Assembly: GCA_037951105.1 (NCBI GenBank)
Contig: JBAMJV010008303.1
Location: 91,001 to 155,000, forward strand
From: Echinarachnius parma
Taxonomy: Eukaryota > Echinodermata > Echinoidea > Clypeasteroida > Echinarachniidae
Direction: 5' to 3'
Length of the DNA stretch: 64,000 bases
Of the stretch, positions 34,112-44,580 are shown in pieces (the stretch's first letter is position 1; every line of letters begins with the position of its first letter). The notes beneath the pieces are model-generated. The model saw only the letters and a program-made list of their open reading frames with translations, was not told where the DNA came from and searched no databases. Position numbers and translations under genes: made by a program.

Positions 34112-36533
34112 GGGTGTGCGTACGCACCCAACGCACCCCCCCCCCCCCCCACCCCCGCCTACGGGCCTGGTCTCCATCCATCCTTTAATACTTACATTCC
34201 TCGCTCTCACATGGCTGAGGCAAGGTGCCAGAGGTGGACTCTGATGGCGATTGTGCTTCGTTGGTAGTCCTATATCCATCAAATTCGTCATCATCATCAT
34301 CATCATCGTCGTCGTCATCATCATCATCATCGTCGTCATCATCATCATCATCATCATCATCCTCCTCTTGTGTCTGCTTGAAAATGAAACACAAATTAAT
34401 CACTTAGTAATGGCTTGGGAAACTAATCAACTCGTTTAACTATTCTATTCATTGAATCAATTAACTGAAGTAGTAATTTGAACTCTTCAATCAGCATAAA
34501 AAGCTTAGTTGAAATCACTTTAGAGTCTCTTCATAATATTCTTGTTAATCATTAATGTCAAGATGAATTGTATTGATATTCCGTGTAATGTCCTTCTAAT
34601 AAAAACAAGATAAATATACATGACCCTCGAATTCGCATTCTTTAATCCGCATTCAAAGCTAAGTCGAAGAGAAACTCTATAATATATTCTGGACGGGTAG
34701 ACCATTAATGACACAATATCAAATATGTTTGATATCATCATTTCTGAAATATATTTCGAATAAAAATACATTTTAAAATCTACGTCCCACATGAAAGCAT
34801 GCCCTCTTTTTCGTGTCACCATCAGCAGTTCCGTAGTGTCTTTCATATTCTTGCCATTGATAAAGTTCACAGTTTTAGGCCAAAATTTTGTAACATCGAT
34901 CTTGGGTATGAGAAAAGTAAAACTGAGGTACTGACATTTAAATTCAAAAGGTTTCTGCTGTTAACTTTGACACCACGTTGTCAATACAAGCACACCATCT
35001 TTTTTTGTTTAGTGAACAAACGATAGGTGGAGTAAACAAATCTAGCCACTAATAATAATGCTATCTAAATAATATTTACTTATGAAAATAAGAATACAAA
35101 ATGATACCGACCATCAAGCGTGGAAGGTTTCTGTTTGATACAACGTCATCAATAAAAGCACGTCCTCTTTTCCGTCTGACCCAGCGGCAGTTCGGGTAGA
35201 GTCTGACGTGTTCTAGCCATGGATCATCTGTGGGTCCCCAATTCTTCATGATGCACCCCGAGTAGAAACACGCAACTCTATCCTCAGGACCTTCATCAAA
35301 AGAACAAAATCGGGGGGTGTTTCACAAAGGTTCGAAGTTAATGATAAAAATTTGTGTTTGAATATGTTCAATTCCAAGAGTACAAACGGCCTATACAGTA
35401 TACCATCATTTTAAGTTCAACTTAGGATGTTAGTTTGACTTAGGATCTTTGTGAAACGCCCCCCCCCCCCCCCCCAGGACAAGTTTTGTTTATAACATTA
35501 TACATTTACATCACCCATTGGTTTCCCCGATGTTTGACTCAGTGATGTTTGAAAACAAAACCCTAGGTCGATCCTTAGAGAAAAGAAAATAGGTCGTAAA
35601 TTAATGCCAGCTCTTCAAAACACAGCTAGTGTGGAAACACTTCCCCATATCACAACGGCTCGTAGCTACGTGTATCTATATTTAAAATGTGTTAACTATA
35701 AATCGGCATAAAGCAAATATCATATTGATGAATAATACATATTTCAAATTACCATGTATAGTCCAACACATGCGCATACCGTTAGACACATGAATACATT
35801 TATATAGTTCATTTTATAATTGTTTTGTTTTTTGTGGAAAAAGTTGCTTTATGACTAAACGGCACGAAAATTAATTGTTATCAACCTTTAGACACATGCG
35901 TACGTTTGTAAACTTATATTTTTGTCCTTTTCGAAATTGTTGATTAATGAATACATGGCCAGTCTGACGCGATCATCAGCGTGATAATGGCAATATAAAA
36001 GGTGGATAATCTAAATACTAACCGATATAGAACAACCCGGCTGATGCCAATAGTGTCGGAGTAGGACCGCTAACTCGCGAATTGAATGAACTTTGTTCCT
36101 CAAGCAGCGACGCGAGTCTTGCGTCTACGTCCGCATAATTCGGATGCGCGCAATTCCTCAATGCCGACGCAGAAGGGGCACTCGTCCTACCCGTGCGTAA
36201 CACACGCGACACGTCCACTACGCAAGAGTTTTTGCTGCTGCTGCTGCTGCGCCCCTCTTCTCCCAGTGGAATGTTCCTGGTGTCTGTGCCAATCAGAAAC
36301 GGGCAGCGGGGGCGATGTTTCCGATGTTCGCCGATTGCCGTATCTCCGACAGCCCAGTTCTTGAGGCGACAGCCGCAAGAGAAGCACTGAGCGCGATCGG
36401 GTAAACCGCCAAAGAAGAATCCCGCTTTCGCGAGGTCGCGGGGAGCGACGGGGTTCCTCTCCGGCCAGGAGTAGAATGTACTGAGACGATATTCCTCGGA
36501 TATCGTCAGGGTATATTCGATGTCGTCTGCCAT
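33183..36533 (-). CDS. Inhibitor of apoptosis protein (BIR-BIR-RING), four exons
   Basis: Exons 36533-36023, 35290-35112, 34376-34196 and 33391-33183 join in phase to 359 residues. BIR1 (about 16-83) has ligands C50, C53, H70 and C77. BIR2 (about 131-210) spans exons 1 and 2 and has C178, H198 and C205, but Ser at 181 where the second zinc Cys belongs, with a Cys two residues later. A linker with a 25-Asp run follows. The C-terminal C3HC4 RING is CKVC…CRHLVTCRVC…CPLC, ending at residue 359. IAPs with this layout bind caspases or IAP antagonists through BIRs and act as E3 ubiquitin ligases through the RING, in the cytosol. Vertebrate XIAP/cIAP have three BIRs and are longer; two-BIR forms are common in invertebrates. 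The unusual donor GTCGGT after exon 2 is the weakest junction. Confidence 0.85.
33700..34175. repeat. Homopolymer-rich DNA in IAP intron 3
   Basis: It has G45 (33842-33886), T20 plus G21 (34067-34110), C14 near 34138, and 'cccgtagccagg'/'cctacgggcctgg' ends. Probably a MITE pair with expanded homopolymers. The low-complexity frames crossing it are not genes. Confidence 0.6.
34196..34376 (-). CDS. IAP exon 3 (poly-Asp linker)
   Basis: Acceptor cattttcaag (or CAG three bases later, same phase) and donor GTAAGT. It encodes TQEE, about 25 Asp, then EFDGYRTTNEAQSP and a Ser/Pro-rich end, phase 1 out. Confidence 0.72.
34285..34361 (-). repeat. In-frame (GAT/GAC)n microsatellite coding for poly-Asp
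   Basis: A trinucleotide array inside IAP exon 3. Length variation would change the acidic linker without shifting the frame. Confidence 0.85.
34778..34845 (-). pseudogene. Decayed copy 2 of IAP exon 2
   Basis: Reads TRKRGHAFMWDV against VRRKRGRAFIDDV in the real exon. DNA match extends through agcagttccgtagtgtct. No BIR ligands remain. Confidence 0.65.
34947..35005 (-). pseudogene. Decayed copy 1 of IAP exon 2
   Basis: The reverse strand matches the end of exon 2 (gtgcttgtattgacaacg and aacagcagaaacc, against gtgcttttattgatgacg and aaacagaaacc). No usable frame remains. Confidence 0.65.
35112..35290 (-). CDS. IAP exon 2 (second half of BIR2)
   Basis: Acceptor ttgatgaag, phase 1 in and 0 out. 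Encodes GPEDRVACFYSGCIMKNW then DDPWLEH and NCRW. Confidence 0.8.
35312..35476. mobile_element. MITE with GTGTTTCACAAAG ends, copy 2
   Basis: 165 bp inside IAP intron 1, from 'cggggggtgtttcacaaagg' to 'ctttgtgaaacgccccc'. A C-run is expanded at the right end. Confidence 0.72.
36023..36533 (-). CDS. IAP exon 1 (BIR1 and first half of BIR2)
   Basis: ATG at 36533. Ends FYIG in phase 1 before donor GTTAGT. Includes a five-Ser run and a GRTSAPSAS linker between the two BIRs. Confidence 0.85.
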
Positions 36534-37137
36534 AATTCCTGTTCACGCTAGGTTTCTACAGTTTTTATTTGGCTTCAAAGTGCGAAGTAAATATATTTTA
36601 TTCTTTGCGGATGATATTGTCGATCAAATCATAATGCGACAATTAAATCCATGTATATTCAATGTTTTCACCGTGATAAATGATAGACTGCCCTAAATAT
36701 ATCATGCCCTTTTAAGACGAGGCTTTGAGGATTCGTCAACAGAAAAATAAAGAATCGCACTCGAGTTTATTCTTGGACACGTGCGCGTGAAATTGTTTGT
36801 GAATAAATTCACGATGCTCCATGTGGCAGAAGAGTTTCCTGTTCATGATGAAACTCCTGTAGAATAAAGTAAAAGAAAATAATAAAATACTTCATGCTAC
36901 TACCACTAGCTCCTAAAAACCATGATTGATTATCCTCTCTTAACATGGCAGGCCTACACATTAATTACAACTGGAAACATACGATCCACTTTTGCAATGT
37001 AACTTGCTACATGTACATGATATATGGTACATGTGTGAACAAATGGAACATCATTTTAACCCCTTGCCTACGGGAACCGGGTGGTCTATGTAGGTTACAA
37101 AGTCTATGGGGATTTCTGAAACTCGAAGGGAACGTCA
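36534..37137 (-). promoter_or_regulatory. Presumed promoter region of the IAP gene
   Basis: The sequence just upstream of the IAP start is duplicated at 43322-43930 with few differences. No TATA box or factor site is convincing. Confidence 0.3.
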
Positions 37138-37142
37138 TCTTG

Positions 37143-37188
<46 letters not shown>

Positions 37189-37212
37189 GGGCATCATCAT
37201 CATCATCACCAC

Positions 37213-37265
<53 letters not shown>

Positions 37266-37332
37266 CCGTCATCATCGTCATCATCGTCATCATCGTCATC
37301 ATCATCATCATCATCGTCATCATCATCATAAT
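37138..37332. repeat. (CAT)n/(ATC)n microsatellite
   Basis: About 195 bases of CAT with GTC interruptions, ending against a minus-strand SINE tail (37345-37385: tatagcgcc … cacgatc), so it probably grew from a retroposon tail. Confidence 0.9.
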
Positions 37333-37385
37333 AATAATAATAATATTCTCGATTTATATAGCGCCTATGCGGCCTATCACGATCA

Positions 37386-38475
37386 ATATCTATCTATCAT
37401 CATCATCATCATCATCATCAATATCATCACCACCATTATTATTTTGTTATATTACTGGATAATGAATAATGAATGATGTGAACTTGAAAGTGGACAACTG
37501 GATGCCTATGGATAACTTATACCGTGACATTAAATGTGTTGTCTATTCAATAGTACAAGTAGGCTACACTACCGGCATGTCATATAATATTTGACACCGA
37601 TATCATATACGGCCTTTGACATTCAGCCATAGCCTATCGAACATCAAGACAGTAATCAACCATGGCACTAGCAGTATATTGATACAGTCATAGGGACAGG
37701 GTTATAATATATCTAGAGACACCAGTAACTGTTGTAGGCATGAGCGTTAATCGAATGCCTAAATAATTATTAACATCGGTGCTGCGCAGCAACGGCGCCT
37801 GGTTAGGTTATTGAATGCGTCGGGTACATTTTGTATCCTGTAATATCTAACGGCAAAGGAATTTTATGTCAAATGAACATTTATTAGATGTGAATGTGTG
37901 TTCGTGAGTGTGTTTTAGGCATACACAAGAATCATATATCAGCACTGTAATATATATTAACGGAAAAGCTAAAAGAATGTTATGTCGAAAGAAAATTAAT
38001 TAGATGCGAATGTGTATTCGTGGGTATGTTTTAGGCACACACAAGAGTTATCAGCACTCTGATATATTTAACGGCAAAGGAATTCTATGTCAAACGAAAA
38101 TTAATTAGATGTATATTGTGTATTCGCGAGTATGTTTTACGCCGCATATACATTCGCAATCAGACTGATCTCAATAAGAAAAAAATGAACAAACAACAAC
38201 AGCTGAATATTCAAAACACTAGTTGAGGAAATGTACTAAGTATACAATATAAGTTTTTAGTAAACGCATGTGTATAACACAAATAAACTTACCGGGAAAA
38301 TAACGTAGGTATATGGAGCTACTCGCCTTGCGGTTCATTATTAATTTGTTTGGCTCTACCACCGATCTCGGTGGGCTCTACTCATCTACATCTATGGAAA
38401 GCCGTAGGGGGAACAATTATATAATTGCAAAGCGCTGGTGAAATACATCGATATACACGATGGTGAAATAGCGTA
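37386..38475. other. Duplicated non-coding DNA
   Basis: It matches 44590-45640 of unit B. Three diverged direct repeats of about 85-130 bp (each with 'ggcaaagga' or 'gaaaagct', aattag, atgtg and gtatgttttaggc) lie between 37845 and 38135. No gene. Confidence 0.5.
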
Positions 38476-38484
38476 CGTGTTTCT

Positions 38485-39395
38485 GGTTACAGTCCGTTAT
38501 TCCGAAGGTTCGTTATTCCGAAGGTTCAGTTATTCCGAAGGTTCGTTATTCCGAAGGTTCGTTATTCCGAAGGTTCGTTATTCCGAAGGTTCGTTATTCC
38601 GAAGGTTCGTTATTCCGAAGGTTCGTTATTCCGATGGTTCGTTATTCCGAAGGTTCGTTTATCCGAAAATAAAATCGGGTTCGTTATTCCGAAGGTTCGT
38701 TATTCCGAAGGTTCGTTATTCCGACGGTTCGTTATTCCGAAGGTTCGTTGATCCGAAAATAAAATCGGGTCGTTATTCCGAAGGTTCGTTGATCCGAAAA
38801 TAAAATCGGGTTCGTTAATCCAAAAATTAAATCGGGCTTGTTATTATACTATAGTTTGTGTTTTGTTTATTTAATTTACAGCTTGCATTAAGCATACCCC
38901 TCCCCCTTTCCCTCCCTTGGCCAGACCAATCAAACATTTAAGTTTATTTTATCTTTTTATATGAAATTATAGCATTATAACAAACCCAAATTCATTTTCG
39001 GATTAACGAACCCGATTTCATTTTAGGAATAGCGAACCTTCGGAATAACGAACCCTCGGAATAACGGACCTTCGGAATAACGAACCTTCGGAATAACGAA
39101 CCCGATTTCATTTTAGGAATAGCGAACCTTCGGAATAACGAACCTTCGGAATAACGAACCTTCGGAATAACGAACCTTCGGAATTACGAACCTTCGGAAT
39201 AACGAACCTTCGGAATAATGCAACAAATGTTCGGATTAACGAACCCTATTTCGTTTTCGGATTAACGAACACTCAGGTATAGGAAATTTGCGTGTTCGGA
39301 ATAACGAACCTTCGGAATAACGAACCTTCGGAATAACGAACCTTCGGAATAACGAACCTTCGGAATAACGAACCTTCGGAATAACGAACCGCACC
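38485..39395. mobile_element. Foldback-like element with 9-bp target duplication
   Basis: 911 bp lie between two copies of CGTGTTTCT (38476-38484 and 39396-39404). Unit B has a single copy of this site (cgtgttttct near 45638) and no insert, so it preserves the empty site. Each arm consists of many tandem 16-bp TTCGTTATTCCGAAGG units, direct on the left (38492-38825) and inverted on the right (39000-39393), around a core of about 175 bp. This is the build of Drosophila FB elements. No protein is encoded. Confidence 0.85.
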
Positions 39396-39774
39396 CGTGT
39401 TTCTATGTCATTGATAAGCCGTCATTCGTTTATTTACGTATGACGCAAATGAACATAATGAAGAGAACTTCTTGTTAGATCGATGGCGCGTTGTTCGAGC
39501 TTTCGGTATATGTATATATTTATTTTGATACGTTGACGATTCCATATAATCCTACGAGTCCATTGGGTGGGCGCGGCCGGCTGGGTGTCATGTGTGGGGC
39601 GGAATTCTAGTTTGACTTTCCTGACCAATACACGAAAATAACCATTTGAACAACAAACAATTCTTTTGTTAAATTTCTATCCTTTGAATAAAAAGAGAGA
39701 TGCAATACGAATATAAATAATATTTTCATTTCATGTACCTATAGACCGAACTATCAGTCTCTATTATTATATGT

Positions 39775-40139
39775 GGACGTGGTGTGGCAAGATTGGTAGA
39801 GCGCGTGCCTTCCAATCGTGAGGTCCCGAGTTCGAACCCATGCAGAGTTTTTGATACCCATCGCGTTTTTCCTTCAGCAAGAAACTTATCCACATGTGCT
39901 CCTCTCCACCCAGGTATATACATGGGTACCTGGAAGGATGGAACGTAGTTCCTTAGCATTGTGTGAGCCTTCAAGGTTGCCCGTGGTTGGAATGCTCCCC
40001 AGGGAGCGGAAAACGTGCACTTTGTGTGCTGGATTGATTGCCGAATGTATCCGATGACCGGGGTAATATTATAATTGTTAAGCGCTTAGAGATGATTATC
40101 AATCGTGATAGGCGCTATATAAATCGAGGATCGAGGATA
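39775..40139 (+). mobile_element. tRNA-derived SINE, copy 1
   Basis: Head with box A-like 'ggcaagattggtagagcgcg' and box B 'ggtcccgagttcgaaccc'. The anticodon-loop position reads TTCCAA, as in tRNA-Gly(TCC). A 250-base body and a tail ending 'ggcgctatataaatcgagga' follow. The acceptor arm does not pair, so it is not a tRNA gene. Confidence 0.82.
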
Positions 40140-40649
40140 CAATTCTATCATATTCTGACGGTTGTTCCATTTAGAACGGGGCGATAGTACGGAGTCAGAT
40201 ATACAATAGAAACCCCCACGTAGAGTCGGTTGTTTCGAACTTGTATTATAGGTAACCAACAGTGAAAGTGACTGTCATACCATGATCTTATAATACAATG
40301 TCTTTATTTTTAAGCCAATCCTTTTTATAAGCAGATAGTGGAGCTGTAAAGGTTGATTAAAAAGGTGTCCACATATGTCATTATCCTGAAAAAAAAATCA
40401 TAGTAGGCATATCTTGCTAAATACATGTATATTTAGACCAATAGAGTAATCGCGGATGTGATCTGCATGTGACTCCTTTTGTCCAAATAGAGGTGGGATA
40501 CCTATCATTTATGAACTATGGACTGCATTAATTGTAAGGGATATCTGGGGACTTGCAGACATTAATGATGGATACAGATTCATGGCGTTCATTGTGAACT
40601 CAATCTCGGATGCGTCCGCCGAGTAGTAGTAGTAGTAGTAGTATATATA

Positions 40650-42495
40650 TACAGAGTGTATTAAAAAAATGTTACTCGAAGTTCAAAGGTCAACAATTTA
40701 AAAAGTATATATTTTCGCACTTAAAACCGTAAATAGATGCAAAGAGTCACTATTCAGCTTTAATTTTGTACACTTCCTGAATCAGCAATGTCACGCATTG
40801 CTGAGTTCTTTGTTGTTGAAGATGACAGGTGCGAAGCCCACTTTTTGCAACTTTGGGCTAATGAATGAATTCCTGAAACTAATGGTGCCACACATACATG
40901 TAAATGAACACACCAATATGAACAATTTGTATTTTGTTAATGTTTTCATGGAAGACTGAGTTGTTTGTGGTCGATGTCCTTACCTTATGCACCTACACCT
41001 TCCACGTGTCCTCTTCCCCTGTCAACACACAGTAGACAGCAACGACGCATGTCTTGAACAGCTCGTCTCACCATAGCCGGGTCGTTGCGTAGAACATCCA
41101 CCTCATGTCAAATGCGGTCCTGCAATTCAACGAGATCACGAAGAGGAGATGCAAACACCTTGTTCTTCAAATGTCCCCAAAGGAAGAAATCACAAGGTGT
41201 TAAGTCAGGGGACCTAGGTGGACATTGCACCTCATGATTGAGCGAAATTACTCTTTCCCCAAAGAGGTCATGTATAGTCTATTCTCTGACAGCGACAAGG
41301 CGATGGGCTGGGGCACCGTCTTGGATCCACCATATCTGCCTGAACACTCCTCTCACCTGTCGCTCAAAGTGTTCCTCCAACTGAGGAACAACATCTTCAT
41401 CTATCATCTTTCAAAGAAGAATGGTCCAATCACTTGACCGCTGCCGCAAAGTCCAACCCAAACTGTCCACTTTTGACGACTGAAATTGACATCAAAATTG
41501 TATTCTGGTGGATTCCCGGCCGGCGCATATTGAACAACGATGAAATTTGGCAGGAAATTGACATCACCCTCGGTTCTCGCTACCAGCCATCTGCCAATGG
41601 TTAGCCTTCGTTGGAAGTCTCTAAGCATAAGTTTGTGACGAACATGAATTTTGTATGGATGCATCCGCAAATCCAACTTCGTTATTCTGTAAAGGTCGCT
41701 GATGCAAGTCCAATTCCATTCCGTCTTGCACTGGTGGTCCTATGATGCGCTTCGAGATGTTGCGTAACAGCTTCAATGTTTTGTTCAGTCCTGCCTGTGC
41801 GCCTTCTTCCGGAATTCCCCTTATTTCTGTTCAGGCTAGTTCCATGATGTTGATATTTCCTCACATTGGCCCGGCTTGTATTGCAGATGGAGGATCCCTA
41901 TCAGGGAACTGTTGCCTGAAACCTTCCTTTGTTTGTTGAATGCTTCCAGTTTGGTGAAATGTTGACACCACAAATGTCCTCTGCTCAACTGTGACTTGAT
42001 ACATACTTAATTTTTTTTTCAACTAGCAGCCAAAAACCCCAAAACCTACTCATTCCACTTGATAATTAGTGAAAATGTGTTTTGTTTGTTTTACAGTACA
42101 GCATTGCTTGCCTGAGCTTGCAGTAGTGTTTTGTTTCACATGTCATGTTCAATATCAATGTACTCATTCATGTGTGATATCAGGGAATGTATTAAGCTAA
42201 ACAATTCAGTCCTCTATGAAAACATACAAACAAATGAAACAATACAAATTGTTCCAATTGGTATGTTCACTTATGTGTGGCACCATTAATTTCAGGAATT
42301 CATTCATTAGCACTAAGTTGCAAAAAGTGGGTTTTGCACCTGTCATCTTCAACAACAAAGAACTCAGCAATGCGTGACATTGCTGATTCAGGAAAGGTAT
42401 CAAATGAAAGCTGAATAGTTACCCTTTACATCTATACATAGTTTTAAGTGTGAAAATAATACTTTTTAAATGATTAACACATGAACTTTTTTTAT
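40650..42495 (-). pseudogene. Dead Tc1/mariner-type transposon, copy A
   Basis: It begins TACAGAGTGTAT after a (GTA)n tract. Terminal inverted repeats are about 290 bp (40680-40950 against 42210-42475). The minus strand has fragments of a transposase with stops and frameshifts: an HTH region, an 'WTVWVGLCGSGQVIGPFF' block, 'WIQDGAPAH' and 'PPRSPDLTPCDFFLWGHLK'. These are the DDE-region motifs of this superfamily. The right terminus is eroded. Confidence 0.82.
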
Positions 42496-42528
42496 ACGCC
42501 GAACTATCAGTCTCTATTATTATAATTA

Positions 42529-42890
42529 TGTGGTGTGGCAAGATTGGTAGAGCGCGTGCCTTCCAATCGTGAGGTCCCGAGTTTGAACCCAGAGTATGCC
42601 CATCGCGTTTTTCCCCCAGCAAGAAAATTCATCTACAATGCTGCTCTCCACCTAGGTGTATAAATGGGTACCCGGAAGGATGGAACGTAGTTCCTTAGCA
42701 TGTGTGCGCCTACAAGTTTGCCCGTGGCTAGAATGCTCCCCAAGGAGTGGAAACGTGCACTTTGTGTGCTGGATTGATTGCAGAATGTATCCGATGACCG
42801 GGGTAATAATATAATTGTAAAACGCTTAGAGATGATTATATCAATCGTGATACTGATAGGCTCTATATAAATCGAGGAGCGAGGATAAAA
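42529..42890 (+). mobile_element. tRNA-derived SINE, copy 2
   Basis: Same family as 39775. It also shares flanking DNA with copy 1 (gaactatcagtctctattat before it; ctgacggttgttccatttag after it), so it arose by local duplication, not by separate retroposition. Confidence 0.8.
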
Positions 42891-43017
42891 TTCTATTATA
42901 ATTCTGACGGTTGTTCCATTTAGAACGGGGTGGTATAGTAGTACGGAGTCAGATATACAGTAGGAAACCCCACGTAGAGTCGGTTATTCCGAACTAGTAT
43001 TATAGGGAGGTGACACG

Positions 43018-43108
43018 ACATATGCTCCGCCGACATATGCTCCGCCGACAATTGCTCCGAAAAATGCGACAATTGCTCCGCGACAAATGCTCCGCGATAC
43101 TTGCTCCG
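43018..43108. repeat. Short 'cgacannngctccg' tandem repeats at the duplication junction
   Basis: Six or seven imperfect 13-15-bp units (cgacatatgctccgc, cgacaattgctccg, cgacaaatgctccg) fill the gap between units A and B. Confidence 0.75.
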
Positions 43109-43321
43109 CCGATGTTCGCCGATTGCCGTATCTCCGACAGCCCAGTTCTTGAGGCGACAGCCGCAAGAGAAGCACTGAGCGCGATCGGGAAAACCGCCAA
43201 AGAAGAATCCCGCTTTCGCGAGGTCGCGGGGAGCGACGGGGTTCCTCTCCGGCCAGGAGTGGAATGTACTGAGACGATATTCCTCGGATATCGTCAGGGT
43301 ATATTCGATGTCGTCTGCCAT
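43109..43321 (-). pseudogene. Truncated duplicate of IAP exon 1 (partial BIR1)
   Basis: 71 residues match the IAP from the start Met to EHR with two changes (Y to H, L to F). The duplication breakpoint then removes the last BIR1 zinc Cys and everything after it. The frame runs on into junction repeats. It is probably non-functional, but it keeps the start codon and upstream region. Confidence 0.85.
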
Positions 43322-43934
43322 AATTCCTGTTCACGCTAGGTTTCAAAACAAATTATTTGGCTTCAAAGTGCGAAGTAAATATATTTTATTCTTTGCGGAT
43401 GATATAAGTTCATGAAATTGTCGATCAAATCATAATGCGACAATTAAATCCATGTATATATTCAATGTTTTCACCGTCATCTGATAAATGATAGACTGCC
43501 CTACCTATATCATGCCCTTTTAAGACGAGGCTTTGAGGATTAGTCAACAGAAAAATAAAGAATCGCACTCGAGTTCATGCCCGAGTAATTGTTTGTGAAG
43601 AAATTCACGATGCTCCATATGGCGGTCGAGTTTCCTGTTCATGATGGAACCCCTGTAGAATAAAGTAAAAGAAAATAATAAAATCCTTCATGCTACTACC
43701 ACTAGCTCCTAAAAGACATGATTGATTATCCTCTCTTAACATGGCAGGCCTGCATAATAATTACAACTGGAAACACACGATCCACTTTTGCAATGTAACT
43801 TGCTACACGTACCTGATATATATGGTACATGTGTGAACAAATGGAACATCATTGTAACCCCTTGCCTACGGGAACCGGGTGGTCTATGTACAAAGTATAT
43901 GGGGATTTCTGAAACTCGAAGGGAACGTCATCTT
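43322..43934. other. Duplicated upstream DNA of the IAP gene
   Basis: Matches 36534-37137, including 'catgattgattatcctctct' and 'ccttgcctacgggaaccgg'. No gene. Confidence 0.5.
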
Positions 43935-43935
43935 G

Positions 43936-43999
<64 letters not shown>

Positions 44000-44028
44000 G
44001 GGCATCATCATCATCAGCATCATCATCC

Positions 44029-44073
<45 letters not shown>

Positions 44074-44545
44074 GGGCAATCATCATCATCATCACCACCA
44101 TCATCATCATCATTATCATCATCATCATCATCACCATCATCACCATCATCATTTCGTATCATTACACAACTTCCTGCCAGTAGCGGGCACATCTGAGCGC
44201 TTCGTCGTTGGCCTCTGCCACATTTTCGATTGTGCACATTCCATGTACAAGATCACTAATCATTAGGCCTACTCTTCATCATCATCATCATTATCATCAT
44301 CATCATCATTATCATCATTATCATTATCATCACCATCATTATCATCACCATCATCATCATCATCATTAAAATCTTCTTCATTAACACTACCATACTACTA
44401 CCACCACCATCGCCATCACACCCAAGACCACCGTCATCGTCACCATCACCATCATTATCATCATCATCATCGTCATCATCGTCATCATCGTCATCATCAT
44501 CATCATCATCGTCATCATCGTCATAATAATAATAATAATATTTTC
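43936..44545. repeat. (CAT)n microsatellites around a dispersed repeat
   Basis: CAT arrays occupy 43936-44158, 44278-44370 and 44440-44545. Between them, 44155-44270 (cacaacttcctgccag…gcgggca…gagcgct…cgtcgttggcctct) matches 51380-51500. Read on the minus strand it ends in (GATGAT)n, as a retroposon tail would. A SINE 3' end in minus orientation follows at 44540-44580. Confidence 0.7.
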
Positions 44546-44580
44546 GATTTATATAGCGCCTATCACGATCAATATCTATC

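Larger units (their letters stand above)
36321..43017. repeat. Segmental duplication, unit A (6.7 kb)
   Basis: It starts inside IAP exon 1 and extends upstream of the gene. Unit B at 43109-49277 is in the same orientation and shares, in order, the BIR1 fragment, upstream sequence, (CAT)n tracts, 'gatgtcaaacgaaaattaattag'-type sequence, SINE 1, a mariner-type element and SINE 2. Unit A alone has the foldback element at 38485-39395. Confidence 0.88.

Noticed and set aside
33775-34152. Pro/Lys-rich frame near the IAP
   Set aside because: It crosses poly-G and poly-T homopolymers within an IAP intron.
39775-39840. tRNA-Gly(TCC)-like sequence, four copies
   Set aside because: The acceptor stem does not pair and each is fused to the same 250-base body, so these are SINE heads and not tRNA genes.
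39740-43017. Direct repeats of about 500 bp flanking a 2-kb body, like an LTR element
   Set aside because: The direct repeats contain a SINE and lack TG…CA ends, and the body is a mariner-type transposon with its own inverted repeats. No reverse transcriptase is present.
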